NCBI GenBank assembly: GCA_030848705.1
Contig: CM061245.1
Coordinates: forward strand, 43,900,711-43,964,710
Source of the DNA: Heracleum sosnowskyi
Taxonomy: Eukaryota; Streptophyta; Magnoliopsida; Apiales; Apiaceae
Length of the DNA: 64,000 nucleotides
Reading direction: 5' to 3'
The notes under the pieces were generated by a model. The model saw nothing but the letters and a program-made list of their open reading frames with translations, had not been told where the DNA came from and searched no databases. The translations under genes were made by a program, and so were the position numbers. The stretch's first letter is position 1. Every line of letters begins with the position of its first letter. Of the stretch, positions 1 through 10,970 are shown piece after piece.

Positions 1-689
1 GCATCTCAAAGTGCATAAAATCCACAAAATAAATCAGTAAAAACTGGTTTCCCAAACTCTCATATGCAAAACAAAATCTGATGTCATCTAAACTCTGTAC
101 CTTTATTTGTACTTATTTGTTTTCACCCCCTTTCGATTTTTTTTTTCTTTTCCAGTAATCAGTGGTTGGCACTAGTCACCAAAAATTTCAAATTTTAGCC
201 CTTATTTCATACAATAAGTTCCTGGATCGTCCTAGGCACAACATGATCTCAAAGGAATTTGTGCATGTTTTTGCATCTTTTGCTTGAGGGTGAAGTAACA
301 ATAACTATTCATAAGAGTTTAGACTGACATCATTTAACATATTACTTTATGAGAGAAAGTGCAAATAGCTAATACAGACTCTGTGTATATGACCAATAAA
401 CTAAGAGATGCTATAAAGATAGAGACAGTATCATGCTATGTTAATTTTCTGCACACATTTGAGATCAGATCATATATAACTCAGAATAATTCATGATTAC
501 TTACTGAGAATCATGCTTCATACTATTTTCTTCATCGGTTTTTATGTTTCAGACAATACCATAATCAGAGTTTAACCAACAGAGTATGCTTCCAGAGTTT
601 AACAACATGATTTACATGACAGTTAACATATGCATAGAAACATGAGCAACATATCACAGAAGAGTTAATTTTGAGTCTAACCAGTATCT
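1..689 (-). other. 3' noncoding region of element A
   Basis: No gene is seen. This lies downstream of the RNase H stop of element A. It contains scattered copies of the family motif CAGAGTTTA, for example near 560-600. In D the homologous stretch leads into a long third reading frame; in A that region would lie off the left edge. Confidence 0.6.
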
Positions 690-3600
690 CTAGTCGAAAC
701 CAGAGATCATTCCTAGTTCATTCACCAGACTTGTAAATGTAGCTTCACTCAAAGGCTTAGTGAAGATATCTGCAAGCTGTTGTTCTGTAGACACAAAATG
801 AAGCTCAATATCTCCTTCCTCCACATGTTCCCTGATAAAGTGATACCTTATGCTGATGTGCTTGGTCATGGAATGCTGTACTGGATTACCTGTCATAGCA
901 ATAGCACTTTGATTATCACAGAAAATAGGTATTTTAGAGTACCTTAACCCATAATCCAGCAATTGATTCTTCATCCACAGAATCTGTGCACAACAGCTAC
1001 CAGCAGCAATATACTCTGCTTCTGCTGTGGATGTGGAAATTGATTTTTGTTTCTTGCTATACCAAGAAACCAGTCTGTCACCTAGAAATTGACAGCTTCC
1101 ACTAGTGCTCTTTCTATCAATCTTACAGCCTGCAAAATCTGCATCAGAGTAACCAATTAACTTACACTCTGATTCTCTAGGATACCACAAACCCAAGGTC
1201 ATGGTTCCTTTGAGATATTTGAAAATCCTCTTCACAGCTGTTAGATGAGGCTCTCTGGGATCTGCTTGAAATCTTGCACAAAGACAGGTGGCATACATAA
1301 TATCTGGTCTACTTGCAGTAAGATAAAGAAGAGACCCTATCATGCCTCTGTAGTTTGTCATATCTACTGAAGCTCATGTGTCTTTGTCTAGCTTTGTTGC
1401 AGTTGCCATAGGAGTTGTTGCAGATGAACTATCAAGCATACCAAATTTCTTGAGAAGATTTCTGGTATATTTTGCTTGATTGATAAAAATCCCATCATCT
1501 GTTTGCTTTACCTACAAGCCTAGAAAATAACTAAGCTCTCCCATCATGCTCATTTGGTACCTGGACTGCATAAGCTTGGCAAATTTCTTACAGAGTTTAT
1601 CATTAGTAGACCCAAAAATTATGTCATCCACATAGATTTGAACTAAAAGCAAATCATTACCAGAATTGAAATAGAACAAGGTTTTATCAATTGTACCTCT
1701 AATGAACCCACTTTCTAAAAGAAATTGAGCCAGAGTTTCATACCATGCTCTAGGTGCCTGCTTTAGTCCATAAAGTGATTTGTCAAGCCTGTAGACATAA
1801 TCTGGATACTTGGGATCCACAAACCCTGGTGGTTGTTCAACAAACACTTCTTCTTCAAGTTTCCCATTGAGAAATGCACTCTTCACATCCATCTGAAAAA
1901 CTTTAAACTTCTTGTGAGCAGCATATGCTAGAAAAATTCTTATGGCTTCCAACCTTGCAACAGGAGCAAAGGTTTCATCATAGTCAATTCCTTCCTGTTG
2001 TGAATATCCTTTTGCCACAAGTCTAGCTTTGTTCCTTGTAATTATTCCCTCACTGTCAGTCTTGTTTCTGAAGACCCACTTTGTACCAACAACAGACATG
2101 TTCTTGGGTCTTGGTACAAGTGTCCATACTTCATTTCTTTCAAACTCATTCAACTCTTCCTGCATTGTTGTTATCCAATTAGCATCTTGAAGAGCTTCAT
2201 CCACTTTCTTAGGCTCTGTTTGAGATATGAATGCATGAAACAGACATTCATTTGTTGTAGCACTTCTTGTTTTCACACTTGCATCTGGATTTCCAATTAT
2301 CAGATCAGGTGTATGAGCCTGAGTCCACCTTCTTGCTGTAGGTAAGTGGCTTGTTTCATCATTATTGGATTTTCCCCCTTGATCCATGCTTTCCTGATTC
2401 TCTTGTTCACCATCTGCATTCTCTGAGGCTCCCCCTGAATTGGACTGTTCAGTGTTTGAACCTTCAGAGTTTGTGTTAGATTCTTCAGCTGACTCACTTT
2501 CAGAATGTGAGTCATCATTTTGAGATATTGTTGAAGTATCTTCATGCTCCCCCTCAACTGGTTCTCTATTCTGTTCTGTCTGAGAGACTTCCTCAGTATT
2601 TACCAGTAGAGGTTCAGAGTATGCTTCATCAGAGTTTGTTGGATTTGCTTCGTCAGAGTTTATATCATCAGAGTTTAGATCTTCATTTTCAAAGCGTAGC
2701 TGATCATGATTTTCTTCATCTTCAATTCCAGTTATTTTCTTGTCATCAAATGACACAGGTATAGATTCCATGATCACTTTAGTTCTCAGATTATAAACTC
2801 TGAATGCTTTAATTGACAGTGGATATCCAACAAAAATTCCTTCATCAGCTTTTAAATCAAATTTGGTCAACTGTTCAGGATGAGTTTTCAACACAAAGCA
2901 TTTGCACCCAAAAATATGAAAATATTTCAGGTTTGGTTTTTTATTCTTCACCATCTCATATGGTGTTTTCCCATGCCTGTTGATTAGTGTAGCATTTTGA
3001 GTAAAACAAGCAGTTTGAACAGCTTCTGCCCAGAAATAAGTTGGCAATTTTGCTTCATCAAGCATTGTTCGGGCAGCTTCGATTAAAGTTCTGTTCTTCC
3101 TTTCTACTACACCATTTTGCTGTGGAGTCCCTGGTGCAGAAAATTCTTGCTTCACTCCTCTTTCTTTGCAAAATTCTTCCATTGTTGTATTTCTGAATTC
3201 AGTACCATTATCACTCCTGATAATTTTCACTTTATACTGTGATCCTTTGTCCAGTAGTTTTACATGTTCCATCAGAATTAAGGCAGTTTCATCCTTCTTT
3301 GCTAGAAAGTACACCCAAGTGTATCTAGTATACTCATCAACAATGACTAGAGCATATTTCTTTCTGCCAAGAGACATTACATTCACTGGACCAAATAGAT
3401 CAATATGAAGAAGATGATAAGGATCCACAACTGAAGATTCAGATTTACTCTTGAAAGATGACTTCTTTTGCTTGGCCTTTTGACAGGAATCACACAGACC
3501 ATCTAAGCTGAGTATTGATTTTGGAAGTCCCCTTACAAGATCTTTTCGAATTAGCTCATTGATGTTGTTCAAGTTCAGATGAGAGAGCTTCTTATGCCAT

Positions 3601-4015
3601 TTCCAACTCTCTTCATTAGACATTTTTGCAGATAGGCACACAGCTTTTCCTTCAGAGTTTGTTACCAAACTTGCTTCATAAATATTATTCCGTCCGTGTC
3701 CAACTAGAACAACTTTCCCTGTAGATTTGCTAATAACCTCACAGTATTCAGGTTAAAAATCTACATGATAACCTCTGTCACAGATTTGACTCACAGATAG
3801 CAAGTCATGCTTGAGTCCTGGAACTAGAGCTACATTTGTGATGATGACACTTCCAAGATTGATATTGCCATATCCCAGAGTACGTCCTATGTTGCCATCT
3901 CCATAGGAAACTTTTGGGCCAGCTTTCTCCTCATAATCTGATAGAAGGGCTTTATTTCCAGTCATGTGCCCTGAACATCCACTGTCCAAGACTAGGGTGC
4001 TTTCCCTTATGCCCT
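690..4015 (-). pseudogene. pol: pol polyprotein of copia element A (broken)
   Basis: One minus-strand frame encodes aspartic protease, integrase, reverse transcriptase and RNase H of a copia element. Visible motifs in order are the protease LDSGCSGHMTG, the HHCC finger (WHKKLSHLN...CDSCQKAK), the integrase core (HIDLFGPV, RSDNGTEF, PQQNGVVERKNRTL), the RT motifs MDVKSAFLNG and YVDDIIFGST, and the RNase H signature (GYSDADFAGC, STAEAEYIAA, DIFTKPL). Three in-frame stops break it: TAA at 3753-3755 just after the protease, TAG at 1512-1514 in RT (element E has Q at this site), and TGA at 1374-1376 before the RNase H part. An acidic Ser/Asn/Glu-rich linker between integrase and RT is encoded around 2300-2700. 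It would normally replicate the element's RNA in cytoplasmic particles and integrate the cDNA in the nucleus. Confidence 0.92.
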
Positions 4016-4029
4016 GAAATCACAAACAA

Positions 4030-6288
4030 TTACAAAGAGTTAGATTTAAGGATCCAGACTTGCTTGGATCCTTTGGCTTTCTTAACATTGTTAGCTTTTG
4101 CAGCGAAATTCTTGTCAACAGAGTTTAAGCTAACAGTATCAGAGTTTACACTTGCAGAATCAACTTTAACCCATTTCAAATTTGGTTTCAACTCATAATA
4201 GTTGTGATAAATGGCATGATAATTCTTGCAAGTATAAATAGAGTGCCAAGTACTCCCACAGTGAGTGCATAAAGTCTGTGGTCTAACCCTAACATAATCA
4301 TTCTTAACTCCAGACTTTGAGGGTAAAGAATTAATATCTTTGTTTTTCCTGCAGAAACTTGAAAGATGGTTAGGACTACCACAATTATGACATGTTTTTC
4401 TAGGAGCATCAGTGATAGGCAAATGATTATTGCTTTTATTAATGCCTACCTTTCCATTTCTATTCTTCCTGGACACTTTCTGTTTCTCAACAGACTTTAC
4501 CTCTTTGAGCTTATACTTGAATTGTTTCTCTGTCATTAAACCAACATTAACCTGTTTAACACAAGTTTTTACTGCTTCTCTTTTAACCGTTTCTTTTTCA
4601 AGTACAAAGTTTAGCTTACTGGATTCAGGAACAAATTTCATAGGTTGAAGATGTGTTCTTACTTTAACCTTATCTTTAAACCTAAGTTCATCTTTCTCAC
4701 AATAACCTAACCCTACTGAGTCTGTTTGAAACACCTGATGTGTGTCCTTACCAGAGTTTGTCCAGGTTTTAATTACCTTTCTTTCTTTTTCCAAATCAGA
4801 TTCTAATTGCCTAAATTTCTTAAGCAACTCATGTTCAACATAAACAGCATCATCTCTTTCCTTTTGAACTTGTTGCATGTTAACAAGTTCTTCTTCAAGA
4901 AATTTATTTCTCTCTTTAAGCTTAAGATTCTCAGATTTAATTCTCTCATTTTCTAAAGTCTGATCCCTATAACTAACATGTATGCTTTTAAGAAAAATTC
5001 TCAATTAAGATATATTATCAGTATCATAAGCATAAGTTGTTAGGGGTACCTTGTTTTCAGATGAATCAGATTCATCTTTGACAGTTGCCATGAGAGCATA
5101 GTTGACATCCTCATCTGAATCTGAAGTATCTACCCAGTCTTTTCCTTTAGTGATGAGTGCTTTTTCAGATTTTCCTTTCTTGCACTCTGGAGCATAGTGA
5201 CCCATCTCTTTACACTTGTAGCACTGGATCTCAGACTTGTCTTTCTTTCCAGATTTGATATCCCTTCTTTCAGACTTTCTGAAACTCTTCCTTTCAGAGT
5301 TTGAATCTCTCCTTGAGAATCTCTTTCCTTTCTTGAAGTTCGTGAAACCCATCTTCTTGAAAGTCTTCACCATCAAAGCAGCCATTTGCATGATTTGTTC
5401 TTCATCATCCTCGGATTCAGAAGATTCATCAGTGTTTGAGTCATCATCAGAGTTTGATGACTCACTTTCAGATTTTATGACCAAAGCCTTTCATTTAGCT
5501 TTCTTCTTTGATGTCTCTTTCTTAAGAAGTTTTTCCTCAACTTTGAGAGCAACAGATTTTGTCTTCTTTCCAGATCTTTTGTTTCTTTGTTCTATCTCAA
5601 GTTCATGAGTTTTGAGCAACCCATAAATTTCATCAAGATCTGTCTCTACAAGATCATAGTTATCTCTTATTGTCGTCGCCTTTAAATCCCATCTTTTAGG
5701 TAGAGATAGAAGAAACTTGAGATTTGACTCTTCAAGTTCATATTCTTTATCAACAAGAGATAAATCATTCAACAGTTTACAGAATCTGTCATACGTCTCA
5801 GTCAAAGTTTCATCAGGTCTCGAGTCAAAGTGTTCATACTCCTGTGTCAGAATAGTCTTCCTGTTCTTCTTTATAGCACTTGTTCCTTGACATCTGACCT
5901 CTAAAGCATCCCAAATTTCTTTGGCAGTTTTGCAACCAATCACTCTGTTAGACATGACATTATCTAAAGCACTATGAAGAAGATGTCTAACCTTTGCATC
6001 CTTTGCAATTGATGAGATGTCTTCAGGAGTCAAATCTTTCTTTTCTTTTGGAACGCTCTTTTGTTCTTGACCAGCAACAACTGGAGACAGTTTTGTTGGC
6101 ATATGAGGACCATCATTGATTCTATCAAGATATTCTGGATCCGTGGCTTCCAGAAACATGGTCATCTTCACCTTCCATATTGGATATTCCACTGGTCTGA
6201 GAATTGGAACTCTAATCGTCTCATATCGACTTACAGAAGTTGGTTGAACCTTCTGAGCATTAGAACCTGCCTGGGTATTTTCAGCCAT
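4030..6288 (-). pseudogene. gag: gag of copia element A (broken)
   Basis: This is the capsid and nucleocapsid protein of a Sirevirus-type copia element. The ATG at 6286-6288 (MAENTQAG) is preferred over an upstream ATG because it matches the start of D's gag. The N-terminal part carries the UBN2/gag signature (SALDNVMS, AKEIWDALEVRC, LTQEYEHFDS). A lysine- and serine-rich segment with zinc knuckle CYKCKEMGHYAPEC follows, then a coiled-coil-like stretch (encoded about 4750-4980) and two more Cys/His clusters (CHNCGSPNHLSSFC, CTHCGSTWHSIYTC). Two in-frame stops, TGA at 5491-5493 and TAA at 5005-5007, replace Gly and Glu codons of D, so A cannot make full-length Gag. Confidence 0.9.
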
Positions 6289-6334
6289 GATTATACTTGT
6301 GTTTGAAAAAAAACTGTATATATTAAACAGCCTT

Positions 6335-6347
6335 GGCCCTGATACCA
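6335..6347 (-). promoter_or_regulatory. Primer-binding site of element A
   Basis: The minus strand reads TGGTATCAGGGCC two bases after the 5' LTR. TGGTATCAGAGC is the usual initiator-methionine tRNA primer site of plant copia elements; one base differs. Confidence 0.85.
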
Positions 6348-6349
6348 AT

Positions 6350-6848
6350 TGTTAGGCCGAATACACAATATATAATCAAATAGATGTATGAGAATAAGAA
6401 TAAGAACACCTTTTATGAATAATAAACTGAATGGAATTAAAAAAAACTCATCTCTCAGTGATGTAAAATATCACAGAGAGCTGCTAGGTTACAAGAATGA
6501 TAATTCACGTATTTGCATCCCTTTTAGGGTTAACCTATCTGTGTTTATATAGTACACAGCTACGTACAATCTTCTAATTGATATTCCTATAAATCAGTTA
6601 TACAATTAATATCAATTTAGAATTGCTTATGTCTTCTGTTCCGTTTCCTTATCCATCTCGATATCTCTTTGCTTCTTTCCATCTTCAAAGAATATCGCTT
6701 CTAGAATCTTCATTGACTTTTAGACCGACTGCTAAGCAAACTCTGACCATCAGACTTTAACAAACTCTGACTGGTCCTCCAGCTAAACTCTGATAGTTTC
6801 CTGGTACTTTAAACACTGATAAACAAACATCAGCAATTATATCTAACA
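6350..6848 (-). repeat. 5' LTR of element A
   Basis: This 499-bp LTR reads TGTTAGATAT...GGCCTAACA on the minus strand and has short TG...CA ends. It is homologous to the 546-bp LTRs of D, which have an extra duplicated CAGACTTTATGAAACTCTGA-type segment. A TATATAAAC TATA-like box sits at about 6543-6551 (minus). Confidence 0.9.
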
Positions 6849-7198
6849 ACAAACAAGCTTCCTTTCTTCACACCAGTTAAAACAACTTCACCACTTTCTC
6901 TTTTTGAGATTAGACAGTGATCTTCATCAAACTCCACCTTGAAACCCCTGTTGGTGAATTGTCCAATGCTCAAGAGGTTGTGTTTTAGTCCTTCAACAAA
7001 TGCTACATCTTCAATAATGACATTCCCAGATTTAACACTGCCATATCCCATTGTATAACCAATGTTGTCATTTCCAAAGGTTACTGATGGGCCAGCCTTT
7101 TCTTCAAAATGTGATAGCAGGGCTATATCACCAGTCATGTGACTTGAGCATCCACTGTCCAAGATCCATATGACTCTTTTATTCCTGTTGCCCTGCAT
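6849..7198 (-). pseudogene. pol: Protease part of pol, element B, cut by element A
   Basis: The frame starts MQGNRNKRVIW and shows the protease motif LDSGCSSHMTG, followed by conserved copia spacing residues (VTFGNDNIG, LKHNLLSIGQF). It runs to about KKGSLFV, where element E continues into the HHCC and integrase domains; here A's LTR begins. It is a truncated copia pol that lost its downstream domains to the insertion. The start lies just after a splice-acceptor-like TTTTGTGAATGCAG. Confidence 0.9.
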
Positions 7199-7209
7199 TC
7201 ACAAAATGA

Positions 7210-9678
7210 CTAAGTTGTTTTTGGTACCCACACTTGGTAGGGTCCAGTTGATTTAGAAACAGTTTTGTTATTGATTCTTCTATCATAACCAGCATCCTTC
7301 ACAGTAGGAGATTTCACAGTGTTTGTTGCTTTAGAGTTTACACTCTTAGGCTCACATGAAGTTTTCACCCTCTCAACCCTGATTGGGGATCCTGTCCTGT
7401 GAGTGTGCATATGTGTGTGTGATTCACAGGATTGTGCAGAATCAAGTTTATGCTTAAGAGGTAAACAATTAGCAATCACAGTCACATAGCATGTCATGCA
7501 GTTAGAATTGCCACAGAAAGAATCATGGATAGTGTTCATGCCAACAGAATGGTTACTAAGGTTATCAACTTCAACATTTTCAGGTTTATTACACTTATGA
7601 GTCAAATGATTCACAGATAGGCATTTCTGACACTGTTTTCTAGGAGCATTTGGCACATAAGCATAATTGTTGCCCTTGTTGACACCTACCTTACCATTTC
7701 TGTTTTGTTTCTTTTTCTTAACAACTTCTTTCTTGATTTTAGGACTCTTGACAAGGTTGTCTTTGGTTTCTTTCTGATTAACAGACTTGGGAGAGGAAGA
7801 AGTGTCATTAGCAGCCTCATCTTCTTCAAGTAGTTGTTGTTTGATAACTAGAAGTTCCTCATCAAACTCAACAACACTCTTTTTGAAGATGGGCTCTTTG
7901 ACACTAGACAAAATAGTTGGAGCATTTTTATTTACAAAAGATTCTTTTCCTTTGCCTTTAGCCTTCTTCCTTCCCTTATCATTCTCATAATCAAAACCAA
8001 TTCCAACCTTACAGTCTTTAGTGTGTTCCTTTTGGTAGGTTTGAATAAGTTCAGAGGAGTTTCTATAGCTTCTTATTTTTAATTCATCTTCAGCAATTTG
8101 TTCCCTAAGAGCTATTTCTATCTGTTCAGCACATGCAACTTTATTCTTAAGATACTCCACTTCCTTTTTCAAACCATCAAGGCTCACAACCATTAATTCA
8201 AGTTCCTCATTCTTTTCTGTAAGTTCAAGATTTTTAGCAGTTAGCCTGTCAATTTCTTCATTGGCAACTAACATGCTAGTATGAATATTGAACATCTCAG
8301 TACTCATGTCTTCAACAGTTTGCTTGTATTGAAAGGGAGTCATTTCAAGAGAAGTAAGAATAAGTACCTGACTTGAGGAATCACCATCATCAGAAAATGC
8401 CATCAGGGCATAGTCTGAGTACTCCTGTTCTTCTTCTTCATCAGATTCATCCCAGCACTTTCCCTCAGCAATAAAAGCTTTACCATGTTGTTTCTTGAGT
8501 AGAGCTTCATACTTAGCTTCAAGCTCTAAGTATGCTTTGTCCTTCTTCACTTGTTTGGGCTTCTTGCACTCTGTGGCAAAGTGCCCAATTTCATTGCAGT
8601 TATAACACCTTATTTTGGACCTATCCACACTCCCAGATTTGTATCCTCCTTTAGCAGCACCAGCAATCCCTTTTCCTTTACTGAAGGAGTTTGAGCCACT
8701 TGATCCACCAGCATTTCCAGCATTAAACTTGGACTTAAATGGCTGCTTTCTCTTAAACCTAATGTTAGGATATCTCCTAGCCATGTAGGCAAAAGATTTA
8801 TTTTCCATCTTGTCCAGCTCATCTATGCTGTAGAACTCATCTTCCTCAGGCAAATCATAGACAACTTGAATGTCATCACTAGTGTCTTCAACTTCCAGTT
8901 CTTCAATCTTGACTTGACTGACTTTAAGAGATTCCATTCTTTGACCTAAGTTATCAGCAATAAGGGCACAGGAAGTATTTGCCATTAATCCTTGCTTTGC
9001 TTGAATGGATCTCTTTTGAAACAACTCTAGCTCATATGTTTTCAAAACACCACACAACACATCAAAACCAATATTTGTTAGATCTCTTTCTTTGAGGGAA
9101 GAGATTCTTGGTTCCAAGTGATCTGGTAGAGTTAGCAAGAACTTCATGTTGAGCTCTTCTGTCTCATAGTGTTTGTCATAGAGTTTGAGCTCATTTATCG
9201 GCTTGTTGAACCTCTCAAACACCTTTGTGATTCCCTCCTTTGGCTGAGCCATGAAAGCTTCATATTGTGAGACCAGAATCTGCTTCTTGTTCTTTCTCAC
9301 TTCAGGAGTTCCTTCACATAGCACTTCTATAAGATCCCACATCTTCTTAGCACTACTACAGTGAGCAACAGTGCCATACATGTTGAAATCCATAGATTCA
9401 TAAATAATAAGTTAGAGATGTCCATCTAGTGCTATTTTCTCATTTTCAAGATCAGTGTGTTTGGAGGGGTCTTTAGGAACATGTCTTGCTGGTATTATCT
9501 CAGTACCAACAGTTGTTTCAGCAATCTCAATCATTGGAGTAAAGGGACCATGCTTTAAAATGTCTAAGTACATGGGATTTGAAGCTTTGATGAAAAGCAA
9601 CATCTTCTTCTTCCAAAGACTGCAGTGCTCCTTGTTAAAGGGAGGAATCTTGATACTGCTTAGTTTCTGTGAACTCAT
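7210..9678 (-). pseudogene. gag: gag of copia element B (one nonsense codon)
   Basis: The frame starts MSSQKLSSIKIPPFNKE at 9678 and continues with SLWKKKMLLFIKASNP, closely matching E's gag start. An in-frame TAA at 9412-9414 splits it after about 88 codons; the same frame then runs to 7210. The downstream part has the UBN2-like AKKMWDLIEVLCEG, ILVSQYEAFMAQP, zinc knuckle CYNCNEIGHFATEC, a long coiled coil encoded around 8090-8350, and a C-terminal Cys cluster CQKCLSVNHLTHKC. The total would be about 820 residues, typical of Sirevirus Gag. It is not functional because of the early stop unless that stop is read through. Confidence 0.9.
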
Positions 9679-9709
9679 TCTTGATCTTTTCCTGTTTGTA
9701 AGTCAACAG

Positions 9710-9724
9710 CCTGCTCTGATACCA
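9710..9724 (-). promoter_or_regulatory. Primer-binding site of element B
   Basis: The minus strand reads TGGTATCAGAGCAGG two bases after the LTR, an exact match to the usual plant copia tRNA-iMet primer site. Confidence 0.9.
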
Positions 9725-9726
9725 CT

Positions 9727-10970
9727 TGTGAGTAATGAATACCACTTAGAAACTAGACAGAGGGGGGGGGGTGAATGGATATTTTGATAGATTTTCGGTT
9801 TCTTGAAACTTAATTGTTGTAACAGATTGTGCTGTAAGAAAATGCGGAATAAAATAAACAGTACATACACAATCACTTTAATCTACTTTGTATTAAGCAA
9901 ATTAAATACTACATCTTCCAAAATCTCACAAGAGAAATTTTGGCTTCTAAACAAGAACAGTGTTTTCTTGCTTTTCTTACAGAGAAAAGAAGTGCTTCAA
10001 GATATTTCTATGATATACTCACTTGCAGCTAACAGTAGGGTGTGCACAATATATATAGACCTATACAAACTAGTGCACACACCTATTTACACAGTTACCC
10101 CTAACTGAAAGTCCAACTTGTCCTGCCATAAGAAGTTAACTGTGTCAGGAAGGACCACCTGCTTTTCGGAGTCTTTCCCGTTTGTGTAGTTGCTTGTCTC
10201 TTATCTTTCTCTCCAATTTTAGCTGTAGATTTGCCATCTGTTCTTTGGACAACCTTACCGTAACAGATGCTTCAGTATTTGTCTCCTTTGATTTTTGGTT
10301 TTGTACCTTGATTTGTCTTGTTATAAACATCTAAGTGTTGACATCGTGAACTTCAGCATAATCCTGATTCTTAGACTTGTCGATATGGTGTATTATTGAC
10401 TTTGCTATATGAGTGTATCAGGAGTATGCGACATAGGCTTAGAAGTGACTTCGCGATATAGCCTTCTTGAGGACTTCACGACATAGCCTTTTTGAGTACT
10501 TCACGATCTAGTACAATTTGACTTTGCGATCTCAACACTTCACGATATTTGTAATGAAGACTTCACGACATAGTTCATTTTGGACTATGCGATCTCAATA
10601 GTTCACGACATGGATATTTGAGGACTTCACGATATAGCTTTATTCTGACTTTGCTATATAATGACTTAGACAAATTTCTGCAACTTATTTCTTCAGGGCC
10701 TTATTCATCTCCATCCTGCTGCATGAACAATTCTGAACTTCTACCAGAATAATTATTCAAAGGCCTATGTACATTCTAGATGCAAGAAACTTACTAAGCT
10801 CATTATAAATCTGAGCATACAAGATAAAGCTAATGTTCATGAGAACAAGACAAGTACAGAGAGACCTATACTATATACCAGTGATAGAATTCACTAGGTC
10901 ATGTAGTGTGACATAGTCACAGAGTGTAGGCTTGTTAATAGTGGTATTCAGACATGCCTTGAGCCTAACA
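9727..10970 (-). repeat. 5' LTR of element B
   Basis: The proposed 1244-bp LTR reads TGTTAGGCTCAAGG...TACTCACA on the minus strand. The inner end is fixed by the adjacent primer site; the outer end is inferred from TGTTAGG. It contains a TATA-like CTATATATAT (minus, about 10049-10058), a run of about ten Cs (minus) near 9763, and an iterated motif at 10330-10670. Confidence 0.78.
10330..10670. repeat. Iterated ACTTCACGAYATAG motif in LTR of B
   Basis: About twelve to fourteen degenerate copies of a 12-15 bp motif (for example GACTTCACGACATAG, GACTTTGCGATCTC, GACTTCACGATATAG) recur every 20-35 bp. It lies in the upstream (U3) part of the LTR relative to the TATA-like box, so it may be an enhancer-like array; that role is inference. 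Confidence 0.7.

Larger units (their letters stand above)
1..6848 (-). mobile_element. Ty1/copia (Sirevirus-like) element A, 3' LTR outside window
   Basis: Reading on the minus strand, the order is 5' LTR (6350-6848), primer site, gag, protease, integrase, reverse transcriptase, RNase H and 3' noncoding DNA, with the 3' LTR beyond base 1. The order protease-integrase-RT is that of Ty1/copia. A belongs to the same family as element D at 13882-23172: the LTRs, gag and integrase are clearly homologous and A's first 60 bases match D at 18833-18880. It is inserted in element B; the predicted 5-bp duplication is ACAAA at 6849-6853, whose other copy lies outside the window. At least five nonsense codons show it is inactive. 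Confidence 0.93.
6849..10970 (-). mobile_element. Ty1/copia element B, interrupted by element A
   Basis: The minus strand carries a 5' LTR (9727-10970), a primer site, gag and the first part of pol (protease). It stops abruptly at the right end of A's LTR, so the rest of B should continue to the left of the window. B is a different family from A and D but is related to E by gag. The LTR right end suggests a duplication AAATA at 10971-10975, which cannot be confirmed here. Confidence 0.88.
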
